Part shown: positions 34,104 to 44,200 of the stretch, piece after piece
Position numbering within the stretch: position 1 is the stretch's first letter
How the letters are laid out: each line of letters starts with the position of its first letter
Origin: Streptomyces violaceoruber
Lineage (GTDB): Bacteria; Actinomycetota; Actinomycetes; Streptomycetales; Streptomycetaceae
DNA length: 64,000 nucleotides
Direction: 5' to 3'
Assembly (NCBI RefSeq): GCF_033406955.1
Contig: NZ_CP137734.1
Span: 8,494,001 to 8,558,000 of the forward strand
Notes under the pieces: model-generated
Database searches by the model: none
The model's input: the letters and a program-made list of their open reading frames with translations, nothing else
Told to the model about the DNA's origin: nothing
Made by a program: the position numbers and the translations under genes

Positions 34104-34910
34104 CCGACGGCCGTGACGACAGTTCCCGGCCCGCAGCTCACTCCCTCCGGCCGACCCCCCCCGGGGGCTACGGAACCGCCACGGTCGGCCCACCCCGGGG
34201 CCACGGACCTGCCAGGGGCCCTCACGTATCGGCCTACGGCATTCCAAGGGCGCCACAGGAGGACGCGGGGTGTGCACTGGGAGAAAGAAAGGGCGGAGTG
34301 AGGCGATCCGCCGGTCGGCACTGCAAACGCCCCGTGTCTCTCAAGAGGGACGGTAACCAATCCAAGGGGTAGACCAGAAACGGCGCCGTCGGATCAGCCT
34401 GCGGAACTCCCGCCCCACCAGAAGCATGGACTCAGGCTTCGCATCCGGTAGCCGCGCCCGCCACCGCGCCGGTCGTGCCACATGCCCTGGTTCCGGCCGG
34501 CCCCACCACATGCTGGTAGCGGGAGCAGCACGGGCTGGGTATGCCGGTGCTGACGTCACCCGGCTGAACGGGAGACATCGAGCGCAGGCACACTCCGGGG
34601 CGACCCCACCGGCAAGCCTGGCCCGAGTCACCAGCCCGCCAGACGACACGAACGCGTGCTCCATGAATGCCGCACCGTCGGCGCACCCCAGCGGCTCCTG
34701 TCCGCCCTTCGTGGCGTCCGGGACCAGACCACCGGGGCCGGGGCGGCTGCCGGTCCCCATGGGGCTGCCCGTGCACCGTCCGCACCACGGGGCCGTCACA
34801 AAACGAGGGGCCGTCCAGTCAAACAGGGTGAAGAGACCACCGACCAGTGCGTCGCTGATCCCACGCCGGGACCTCCCGGCTTACGACGCAGCCGGAACGG
34901 AGACGAGATC
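34104..34910. other. Intergenic region, nothing recognised
   Basis: About 800 bp with lower third-position bias in all frames. No convincing gene, RNA or repeat was found. Confidence 0.45.
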
Positions 34911-35291
34911 ATGCTGCTCGAGATGGACCCTCCCGGTCTTGAGACCATTCCCGGTGCCGAGCTCGCGGACCGGACCCGCCCGATGGACGACGGCGCCCGG
35001 CAGACCGTGAACGGGCCGAGCACGGGCAGCCGTGCCGACGGCGCCCAGTCGGTGACGTGGCTGATCGGAGTGCCGTTCCGTGCTCAGGGTTCCCGCCTCG
35101 TCTGGATGTACTACGTGGTGGACGGGGCCGGCGACGACCTGCACGCGGTGCAGACGGCGATGGAACGTGCCTACAGCGCGGAGGAGAGGCGGGCCCGCGG
35201 AGATGCGGGCGCGGCGACGGAGCCCCTCAAGATCCAGCGGATCCTGCGGGACGCGATAGGCCGCGTCACTCTGAACGCCTGCCAGTCGTGA
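34911..35291 (+). CDS. Hypothetical protein
   Basis: 126 residues starting MLLEMDPPGLETIPGAELAD. The second half reads VTWLIGVPFRAQGSRLVWMY and LHAVQTAMERAYSAEERRA, alternating strand and helix, and looks like a genuine small soluble protein. A GGAGA element precedes the ATG. The family is not recognised. Confidence 0.55.
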   Translation: MLLEMDPPGLETIPGAELADRTRPMDDGARQTVNGPSTGSRADGAQSVTWLIGVPFRAQGSRLVWMYYVVDGAGDDLHAVQTAMERAYSAEERRARGDAGAATEPLKIQRILRDAIGRVTLNACQS

Positions 35292-35413
35292 CCCACGACT
35301 GGCGTGGTCTCACCCACGAACGCCCAACGGCTCCGGGAGCCGTCCCCCAGTGATCCCATGGTCGGACCCCAGCCTCCGCAGGAAGCAGCCGTCCAGGATC
35401 CGCCGGTCGGTGC

Positions 35414-38173
35414 CTAGGCCGGGGCAGGCGCCAAGGGGCGGTCACCCAGGGAGGACCGCAGCTGCCTGCGTGAGGTGATGCCGAGTTTGGCGAACACCTT
35501 GCGCAGATGCCATTCCACGGTGTGCGGGCTGATGAACAGCTCGGCGCCGATCTCGGCGTTGGTGAGCCCGTCCCGGGCGAGGTGGGCTATCTGCGTCTCC
35601 TGAGCGGTGAGCGCGGTCGGGGCGGCGGCAGGCCGGCCGACCGTCCGCTCACCGAGAGCGTGCAGCTCCCGGCCGCTGCGCTGGGCGAACGCACCGGCGC
35701 CGAAGCCGGTGAACATGGCGTGCGCCGTCCGCAGCTGGGCGCGAGCGTCCTCGCGCCGGTTCTCCCTGCGCAGCCATTCGCCGTAGACCAGGTGTGCCCG
35801 GGCCAGCTCCGTCCTGACGCGGGTGCGGGCGAGCCGCTCGATCGCCTCCCGGTAGAGCGTCTCCGCCGCCGTGCCCGTGCCGAGCAGGGCCCGCGCGCGT
35901 GCCTGGACGCCCAGAGCCCAGTCCGTGCCGGCCCCGCGGGTGGCCTCGTCGAGCCGGTCGAGGGCGTCGACGGCCGTGTCGCGGTCCCCGCTGCGGACCG
36001 CGGCCTCCACCAGCTCACAGAGCCCCCAGTTGACGGCCGCCAGATCCTTGGTGTGGGCGGCGGCCTGGTCAGCGGCCTGGCGTGCTCGCTCGTACTTGCC
36101 CGCGCCGTTGCAGAGCACCGCCCGGGCCCATTGCGCGATGCTCACACCGATCCCCTCGCCGCGTGCTGCGGAGTCCTCCAGGCTGCTCCGGATCAGCTGC
36201 TCGGCATGGGGCCCGTCGCCTTTCAGGGCCGCCAGGGTCAGGGCGCCGTACGGTGCCAGGTCGCCGCCGGCCGCCTCCAGCACCGTCGGAATCTCGGCGG
36301 TCAGCAACGACGCCGCGTCGAGCGCACCGGCGAAGAGGTCGACGAGAACCTGCGAGTTCAGGGCGAGCGGAAGCTCGCTCAGGGCTCCGGTGGCCCGGGC
36401 GGTCCGTACGTGTCGCGCCGCCAGTGCCGCCCAGCCCTCGTCGTCCCACATGTCGGCGGCGACGGCCGAGGTGAGCCAGGACCAGCGCAGTACCTCGCCC
36501 GCGTCCGGTTCCACCAGCAGCCGGCCCACAGCCCGCTTCGCGAGCGGCAGGGCATCGCGGTACCCCGTCCCGAACCGTACCGCCAGAGTTCTCAGGAGCA
36601 GGTCCGCGGTGCGTGGCCCCTCCGTTTCGGGCAGCGCCTCCCGCGCGGCTCGGGCCACCGCGCCGACATCGGCGTCGGCGGACAGCCGGCCGGCGAACAT
36701 CGCGGCCGAGATTGCGTCGAGGAAGGTCTCGCGGGCGAGTGCCGCATCCAGGGGGACCAGGCCACGGGCGGCGGACAGCAGGGGAGCGGTCTGACTGACA
36801 CGACTCGAGGCGAAGGCGATCTGCGCGCGCAACAGGTGTGCGCGGGCCTGGTCGAACTCGGACAGAGGGCCCCCTTCCGCCATGGTCAGCAGCTTGCGCG
36901 CGGCGTCGGGCGCGCCCGCCCGGAGCTTGGCCGAGGCGGCGGCCACCGCCCGTGCCGCCCGGACCCTCGGCTCCGGCGTCAACGTGGCCGCGTACGCCAG
37001 GAGGGTCGCCGCCGCGGCGACGCCCCCGCGCGACTGCGCCCGGACGGCCGAGGTCTGCAACTCCGCGGCGACAGCCTCGTCGGGGGCCAGGGTGGCCCAG
37101 GCCAGGTGCCAGGCCCGGCGGTCCGGGTCGAGGGCCCGGTCGGTCACATCCGCGAGGGCGCGATGAGTCTCCTGCCGCTCCAGCAGCCCGGCCGACCGGT
37201 AGACGGCCGAGCGCAGGAGCGGGTGCCGGAAGCGCACCAGAGCACCGATGTCGATCATGCCGGCCTCTTCCGCGGGAGCTGTCGCACCGGGTTCGATGCC
37301 CAGCTGCCGTGCCGCCCGCCTGAGCAGCACGGCGTCCCCGATGGGCTCGGCGGCGGCAACCAGCAGCAGTCTGCGCGTGGCGACCGGAAGCGAGCTCACC
37401 TGCCGCAGGAAACTCTGCTCGATGCGGTCGGCCGTCGGCGCCGGGGCCGGTGGGCCGAAGCTCTCGGCCGTCTCCGTCGCCGTCAGGCCGCGCGGCAGCT
37501 CCAGCAGGGCGAGCGGATTGCCCCGCGCTTCGTCGAGGATGCGGTCGCGGATGCGGTCGTCGAGCTCGCCGCGCAACGCCCCGTCCAGCAGGGCGCGGGC
37601 CTCGGCGTCCTCCAGACCCTTCAGCACAAGCTCTGGCAGACCGGCAAGCGGCGCCTGCCCCGGCGGTTCGCGGGTGGCGAGAACGAGGGCGACCGGCTCG
37701 GCCAGCAGCCGTCGCGCGACGAAGCCCAGGGTCTACGCGGAGACCTCGTCGAACCATTGCGCGTCGTCCACCAGGCAGAACAGGGGGTCCTCGTTGGCCG
37801 CATCGCTCAGCAGACTGAGTACCGCCAGACCGACCAGGAAGCGGTCCGGCGGGGGGCCCGAACTCAAGCCGAAGGCCGTGGCCAGGGCTTCGCTCTGAGG
37901 ATCGGGGAGTCTGTCGAGATGTCCGAGGAAGGGGGCGCACAGCTGATGCAGACCGGCGAAAGGGAGCTCCATCTCGGACTCCACCCCGGCCACCCGTACG
38001 ACCCGGTGCCGGGAGATTCGCTCGGCGTAGTGATCCAGCAGGGCGGATTTCCCGATGCCCGGCTCACCGCGTACGACCAGGACGGCGCTGCGTTCGGACG
38101 TCACCGTGCCCGTCAACCGGTCGAGCGCGTCGCACTCACCGAGACGGCCGCGCAACCGCAACTTTCTCACCAT
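35414..38173 (-). pseudogene. LAL-type LuxR transcriptional regulator interrupted by an in-frame TAG
   Basis: The full frame is about 920 codons, typical for LAL (large ATP-binding LuxR) activators. Walker A is VRGEPGIGKSALL (about 36-43), Walker B region FCLVDDAQWFDE (about 135-143), and the C-terminal LuxR HTH reads LTAQETQIAHLARDGLTNAE and SPHTVEWHLRKVFAKLG. Codon 147 is TAG (37733-37735), where relatives have Gln after DEVSA. The frame is unchanged on both sides, so this is a point nonsense change and not a frameshift. The upstream part alone would be a 146-residue NTPase fragment. Translation restart downstream lacks a visible ribosome site. ATG 38173 is the chosen start, with AAGGGG 8 bases upstream. 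Confidence 0.85.
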
Positions 38174-38459
38174 AAGCATCGCCCCTTGCGCGATTTTATC
38201 CAAAACCGGCAGAAAGGGACAACGAGGCACCTTGGGTCGAAGTTCCGCCAGGGACGGAACAGAGCGCCGGCCGACCCGTAGAGCGTGACCGTGGTCGACA
38301 CAGTCGAGGTGATCACGGAGTCGAGGGCGGCACTCACCGGTGTAAGCGGTGGAAGACCGTTGCCGGCGAAGCCACTGATCTTCATGCTGCGGTCGACGGC
38401 ACGTCGACGGACGGATTCATGATCCCCCTGGTCAGTGAACTTGCACCAGGAGGCCTTCC

Positions 38460-39305
38460 ATGTTCCGCCGGACCCTGCCCGTCCTCGCCGCCGCCGTCGG
38501 GCTCGCCGCCGCAGCCGCCGGTCCCGCCACTGCTGACGACGTCCCCGCCGACCGGCTGCCCGGCCACCGTGTCCTGGACGTCATGACGTTCAACATCCAT
38601 CACGCCCAGGGCACCGACGACGTCCTCGACCTGCCGCGCGTGGCGAACGTCATCCGGAAGAGCGGCGCAGATGTGGTCGGCCTCCAGGAGGTCGACAAGC
38701 ACTACTCGGCGCGCAGCGACTGGGCGGACCAGCCGGCGGAGTTGGCGGAGTTGCTGGGTTACCACGTCGTCTTCGGCGCCAACATCGACAACAGCCCGCC
38801 CGCGCCCGGCGGCCACCGCGTGCAGTACGGCACCGCGATCCTTTCGCGCTACCCCATCACCGCCTCGGACAACACCTGGCTGTACAAGTCGCCGGGCCAG
38901 GAACAGCGCGGTCTGCTGCATGCCACGCTCGACGTCCACGGCAGGAAGGTGGAGTTCTACAACACGCATCTGGCCGCCGGCTCACAGGCCGACCGCCTGC
39001 AGCAGACGGCTCAGGTGGTGGATCTGATCGGCACGAGGAAGCCGGGGATCCTTGTGGGCGATTTCAACGCGCTGCCGGCCGCTCCCGAGTCGCAGCCGCT
39101 GCAGAATGCGTACACCGATGCGTGGGCCAAGTCCCTGCACGCGCGTGGGGACGGGGCAACCTACCCCGCTCAGTCGCCGACTGAGCGCATCGATCTCATC
39201 TACGCGACCCGCAGGGTGACGCCCCTGGTCGCTCAGGTCCTCAAGGACGACCCGGCGGCCTCGGACCACCGTCCGCTCCTCAGCAAGGTGCTCGTCAAGC
39301 CGTAG
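38460..39305 (+). CDS. Secreted endonuclease/exonuclease/phosphatase-family protein
   Basis: 281 residues with a signal peptide (about 1-26, ending TAD). The EEP catalytic set is complete: VMTFNIHHAQG (Asn), VVGLQEVDKHY (Glu), EFYNTHLAAGS (His), ILVGDFNALPA (Asp-x-Asn), and ASDHRPLLS (Asp-His). This Mg-dependent phosphodiesterase fold includes nucleases, sphingomyelinases and inositol phosphatases. Extracellular location is predicted and the substrate is open. Confidence 0.92.
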   Translation: MFRRTLPVLAAAVGLAAAAAGPATADDVPADRLPGHRVLDVMTFNIHHAQGTDDVLDLPRVANVIRKSGADVVGLQEVDKHYSARSDWADQPAELAELLGYHVVFGANIDNSPPAPGGHRVQYGTAILSRYPITASDNTWLYKSPGQEQRGLLHATLDVHGRKVEFYNTHLAAGSQADRLQQTAQVVDLIGTRKPGILVGDFNALPAAPESQPLQNAYTDAWAKSLHARGDGATYPAQSPTERIDLIYATRRVTPLVAQVLKDDPAASDHRPLLSKVLVKP

Positions 39306-39543
39306 GGGCATCTCGCGGAGGAACCGTCCGGTGCACGGCACGATCACCGGGCACCGGACGAAGGGTCGTCGTGATCAGGGACGTGGTCGTCCTTGTGGAC
39401 ACCCATGCGCGATGGACGGGCCGCCCCGACGCGCGTTGCCGCAACGCGGGGTCGGCCACCGCTTCGTCTTCACCCGGACCGGACCCTCGGCCTCCGCCCC
39501 GCCCAGGCCCTCGGGCTGACGGAACCGGCAGCGCCGCCGAGGC

Positions 39544-40458
39544 TCAGTAGTCCCAGACCGTCGGCACGAAACGGAAGGCGTTGCCGGCGGTCGCCACGTG
39601 GCAGACGGACGGGAACGGCAGGTGGCTGGCCATCAGATGCTCACCGCTCGCCGCCATCTCCTTCAGCAGAGCCATCCGGACCCGAGCCGACTCCTCGGGG
39701 TCGTGTTCGAAGCCGTTGTACCAGCCGGGCTGGTCGAACCCGCACTGGAACACAGCGTCACCGGCGAACGTCAGCCGCTCTCCGCCCGATTCCAGGCGGA
39801 CGATGCTGTGACCGGGAGTGTGACCGCCGGTGCGCTCGATCCGTACGCCGGGCGCCACCTCGAACTCGGTCTCGAAGGGGCGCAACTGGCCGCGGTAGAC
39901 ATCCAGGAACCGCGCGGCGGTCGTGACGAGCGTCTCGGGCACCGGCGCCGGCATGGCGGTGCGGGAGAAGTCCGGCGCCTGCCAGAACTCGGCCTCGGCG
40001 GCGGCCAGATGGACCCGGAGGTCCTTGCGCAGTCGGCCCCTCAGGCCCTCGACGAGCAGCCCCCCGATGTGGTCCATGTGCAAGTGGGTGAGCACCACGT
40101 CGGTCACGGACGCGGGATCGATCCCGGCGGCGTCCAGCCGCATGGCCAACTGCCCGGCCCGGGGAAAGCCCGGGAACTCCGTACCCAGCCCGGAGTCGAT
40201 GAGGATGGTCCGGTCCCCACTCCGGACCACGGAAACGTTCAGCGGGTAGTCGATCACCTCGGGCGGCAGGAAGTTGTCACGGAGCCAGGCCGACAGCTCG
40301 GCCTTGTCGGCATTGGTGGCCAGCGTCGCAGGGTTGATCGCCAGCACCCCGTCGCTGATCACCGTGACATCGATGTCGCCGACCTTCAGCGCGTAGCGCG
40401 ACGGAACTGCCTCGTCCCTCACCGGTGCGTCCGGGCGTGCGGCGTTGATCTGGTTCAT
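39544..40458 (-). CDS. Metallo-beta-lactamase-fold hydrolase
   Basis: 304 residues with the zinc motif HLHMDH (125-130), later GGHTPGHS (His), FAGDAVFQCG (Asp) and HLMASHLPFP (His). This set fits the MBL superfamily, glyoxalase II or AHL-lactonase-like group. There is no signal peptide. A perfect 11-bp operator palindrome lies 37 bp upstream, so it is probably under the control of a TetR- or MarR-type protein encoded elsewhere. Confidence 0.9.
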   Translation of the reverse strand: MNQINAARPDAPVRDEAVPSRYALKVGDIDVTVISDGVLAINPATLATNADKAELSAWLRDNFLPPEVIDYPLNVSVVRSGDRTILIDSGLGTEFPGFPRAGQLAMRLDAAGIDPASVTDVVLTHLHMDHIGGLLVEGLRGRLRKDLRVHLAAAEAEFWQAPDFSRTAMPAPVPETLVTTAARFLDVYRGQLRPFETEFEVAPGVRIERTGGHTPGHSIVRLESGGERLTFAGDAVFQCGFDQPGWYNGFEHDPEESARVRMALLKEMAASGEHLMASHLPFPSVCHVATAGNAFRFVPTVWDY

Positions 40459-40494
40459 GTGGTCGTCCTCTGGAAAGCGTCGACGGGAGTCATC

Positions 40495-40519
40495 GACGAA
40501 GTGACGAGGTCACTTCGTC
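40495..40519. promoter_or_regulatory. Perfect operator palindrome upstream of the MBL hydrolase
   Basis: GACGAAGTGAC-GAG-GTCACTTCGTC: 11-bp arms, 3-bp centre. It begins 37 bp before the MBL start and resembles a TetR or MarR site. No regulator gene lies beside it. Confidence 0.8.
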
Positions 40520-41262
40520 CTACTCTCTCCAAGACAAGGCAAGATCAATGCCTGTGACGACCCATCACATGACCTACACGATCGTGTGAAACTCACCCCA
40601 GCCACCACACGTCATGATCACATATGCGTTGTGGGCGGAACGTCAGGGAACGTCGCCGCCGCCCGCGCCGTCCCGCATGCACGACGCTGCGGTTGGCCCT
40701 CAGTCGGTCGGCAGGACCGCTTCCGCGTACAGCAGGACGTCCCGCGAGACGCCTCGAGGCACGAGGTCGACCCAGACCGGTTCGCCCAAGCTCATGCGGT
40801 GGCGGAATCCGTACTGCGGCCACGAGTGGCAGGAGACACCGTCCCACCGGGAGCAAGGCCGGCGACTGCGCTCCCGCCCGGGCATATGCACGGTGGGGAG
40901 GCATCCCCCTGTGGACTGGCGTGGGTAGGTTTGCCGGAACCCCACATCTACCTCTCCACCGCCCCCAAGTCGATCGCCGTCCGCTGCGGCTTCAACGCAG
41001 CCAACCGAGCAGCCCGGCGCACCGGCGCACTCCTGGCACCCGCCCCCATCCGACGCGGAGAGCTGAACGGCCATCAGAGCTTCAACCCTCCGCGCCGGCA
41101 GCCTGCATCGCGGCGAGGCGCCGGTCGACCAGCCCCACCCAGAACGCGTCACCGCCGGGGCAGGGGGGAAGGCGACCTGCCCGGCGCGAACCGGCACCGC
41201 GGCGGCCAGCACGGCGGTCGTACGGGCCTGGCGGCCGACCTCGCGCTGGAGGGCCGAGCAGA
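40520..41262. other. Gene-poor boundary of the lipid cluster
   Basis: Between the MBL gene and the PKS operon I found no complete gene. On the minus strand 40700-40815 reads like coding DNA (GFRHRMSLGEPVWVDLVPRG), and a piece just after the PKS stop (GGDAFWVGLVDRRLAAMQAA, about 41085-41150) does too. They may be gene remnants. Neither belongs to a recognised family. Confidence 0.4.
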
Positions 41263-44200
41263 TCACCGCACGGGCGGGGGGCCCGACACCACCCGCATCC
41301 CCAGCCCCCGCACCCGGTAGATGCACGTGTCGTCGCCCCACAGCGTCGCGTCCGCAACGGCATAGGGCCCGCGTGCGTCCGTACCGGTCTCCACGATGTC
41401 CATGTCCACCCGGATCAGCCGGTTGGCGGGGGTGATCTGGCCCCGGTAGGTCCACACCGTCTCCCGGCCGGGCAGCACCGGTTCGAACCGGGGGTGGGCG
41501 ATCCCGTCCGCCGCGCCGCCTTCGATCAGGTGGTACTGGAGCAGCTGGCACATGGCCTCGACCCCCAGGGAACCGGGCTGCACCGGGTCCTGGAAGAAGT
41601 GGGCCCGGAAGAACCAGGCGTCCGGGTGCACGTCCTTCTCCGACCGCAGTCGGCCGAGACCCGCGGTTCCGCCCTCCGGCCAGGAGCCCGTGACCCGGTC
41701 CAGCATCAGCAGCATGCGGCCCGGCAGGCGCGGCTCCCCGGCGCAGTAGCGGGCGGGGCGGGCGGTCAGGTCGACCACTCGGTTGCAGGGCTCGTCGAGA
41801 CGGGCGCGCTCCTCGGCCGGGACCGGCAGCCCCTGCTGGTCGTCGAACGCCGACCGGGGGAAGTAGCCGAAGACCGTGGTGAGTTCGGCGAGGGGCGCGT
41901 CGTCGGCCGTGCACACCACCCGGAACGACTCGATGATCATGTCCCCGCTGCGCGAGACACGGGTCAGTTCGGCCCGGGTGCGGATCGTTCGCGTCCCGGC
42001 GGTGACCTCGCCGGTGACCGTCTTCACTCCGTCCAGATTGCGGAACAGCAGATCCTGCTCGCTGGTCGTCGCGCTGCCGGCGTACGAGGCCAGCCACCCG
42101 CAGGGCTGCAGCGCGACCTCCATGAGGACCGCGAGCGGCATGCACCGGGACGGGTTCTGCTCGAAGTACCACGCCCGTTCCGGTACGTCGTACTCGGCGA
42201 CGACGACGCTGCCCTCTCGCATGCCGCCCTGGACGCCGTCCACCGAGACGATGCGGCTCATGAAGTGGTAGGGCGGCCCGGGGAGCCTTGCGACCCTGCG
42301 AGTGCCGTCGAAGGGCTCGTACATGGTGCCGAACGCCTCGCTGGGCCTGCCCCAGGCGCATGCCAGCAACGACGCGTAGTCGAAGCGGAATCCGTCGGCC
42401 GCGACGGCCACCGCCTTTGCCTCCCGGTGCCCGGACAGCCCGCCGAGCCGTGGCGGCGGCACTGGCGCTCCGTCCTCCTGCACGGCGGGCGGGCCCGAGT
42501 CCCGCCACTGCGACAACGGCCAGTCGGGCACCAGCCGGAGTGCCATGCCGCGCCCCAGGAACGCCTTCCTGCCGTCCACCGACCCGAGGACATCGGCGTG
42601 GAGCGTCGGCACCGGCCCGGCCGAGACACCCCGGACGAACAGCTCGTAGACGATCCTCCGGGACTCCGGGGTCGCCTGGCCCCGGCACTTGGTCCGGGAC
42701 GGCTGGGTGTCGACCGGTTCGAAACGCCAGCCGTCCCGGTCGACGGTGTGGCCCGAGGCCGTCAGATAGAAGGCCATGGCCTGGAGACCGCCCTGGAGCA
42801 TCAGGGTGCCCGGCATGCAGGGGTCGTTCTTGAAGTGGCCGGTGAAGAACCAGTCGTCCGGGGACACCGCCGTCTCGGCGCGCAGATACCCCCGGCCCCA
42901 CGGTCCGCCGACGGGGTCGAACACCGTGACCTCGTCCAGCAGACGCAGCCGCTCCCCGTCGAGCAGGGGAGTCCGCACATGGGCTGCCGTCGCCTCCCAG
43001 CCCTGCCCGAAGCACTCCGCGGGCGACCCCTGCGCCAGGGCCCGCACCCGGTCCGTGCCGAAGTGGCTCCGCTCGCAGCGTACGGCCGGAGGGTCGAACG
43101 GAAGGTCGTCGCCGGGAGCGTGCTCGGCCGGGTCCCAGCGCACCCCGCCGCTGGTGGCCAGTTCGGCCGGGGTGAAGAAGCCGGCTTGGCCCTCGCGGAC
43201 GCTGAGCCGCAACTCGCCGTCCACGTAGCAGTCGTAGTGGAAGAAGGCCAGCCGGACCCCGCCCGCCTCGGCGTGGCCGTCCACATGGATCTCGAAGCAC
43301 AGGGTGTCGCCGGGGCGGGGCGGGCCGCCATGGAACGTCACCTCGCAGCCGAGCAGGCGGTAGGCGCGCTCGCCCCGGTTGAGCAGGTCCGCCCCCAGCC
43401 AGCTGAGCAGCAGCAGATCGGCCTGTCCCGCCTCGATCAGCACGCCGGCCGGCATGCGTCCCGTCGCGTCCAGGTACCAGCTGTCGGTCAGGACGTCGGT
43501 CTCCGTCCAGATCCGCCCGTCCGTGCGGACCGGCCCCGGCAGGACGAGCGCCGCGGGCACCGCGTCGATGGCGGTGACCCGGTCGGCGAAGAGCATGGGT
43601 GGTCCGGGCATCCGGGTCTGCACCGCGTACCGGTCCTGCTCGGCGAAGCGCGGACCGAACAGCGTGGAGATCTCCCCGGAGGCGAGGTGCTCCAACTGGG
43701 CCCGATCGAACACCGGCTTCGCCCCCGGGACGGGGACCGCAGCCGGAGCCGTGCCGGGGCGCGGGGCCGGTACCGGGCCCCGCGGCCGCACGGGGACGGG
43801 CGGGGCGCACGGCGGTCGTACGGGGAGGGCGGCGGACGCCGGAACGGAGGCAACGCCCCCCGGGGGCAGGGAAACCGCCGCGCGTCCGGCGTCCGCCCTG
43901 CCGCCCGCCGTCAGCGCCGTGACGGCCAGCGCGGACACATGCAGGAACCGCCGGTGGGCCTCCGCGTGCGCGGCCATGATCTCCTCGTGCACCAGGGCGG
44001 CCCGCCGGCTCTGCCGGGCGACCGTGCCCGCGACCCCCGGCGACCCCGGCGCCGGGGACGCCGGGTCGGACAGCCGGGCCACCGGCCCCACCGCGGCGGC
44101 GGGCCCGGCGGCAACCGGGGCACCGGGCCGTTCCCCGGGAGCGGGCCGCTCCGCCGGCACCGGCGCCAGCTCGGGGGCCCGGGGCAGAACGGTCACGGCG

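Noticed and set aside
35507..38281. Long plus-strand frame opposite the LAL regulator
   Set aside because: Antisense shadow; the minus strand holds Walker and HTH motifs.
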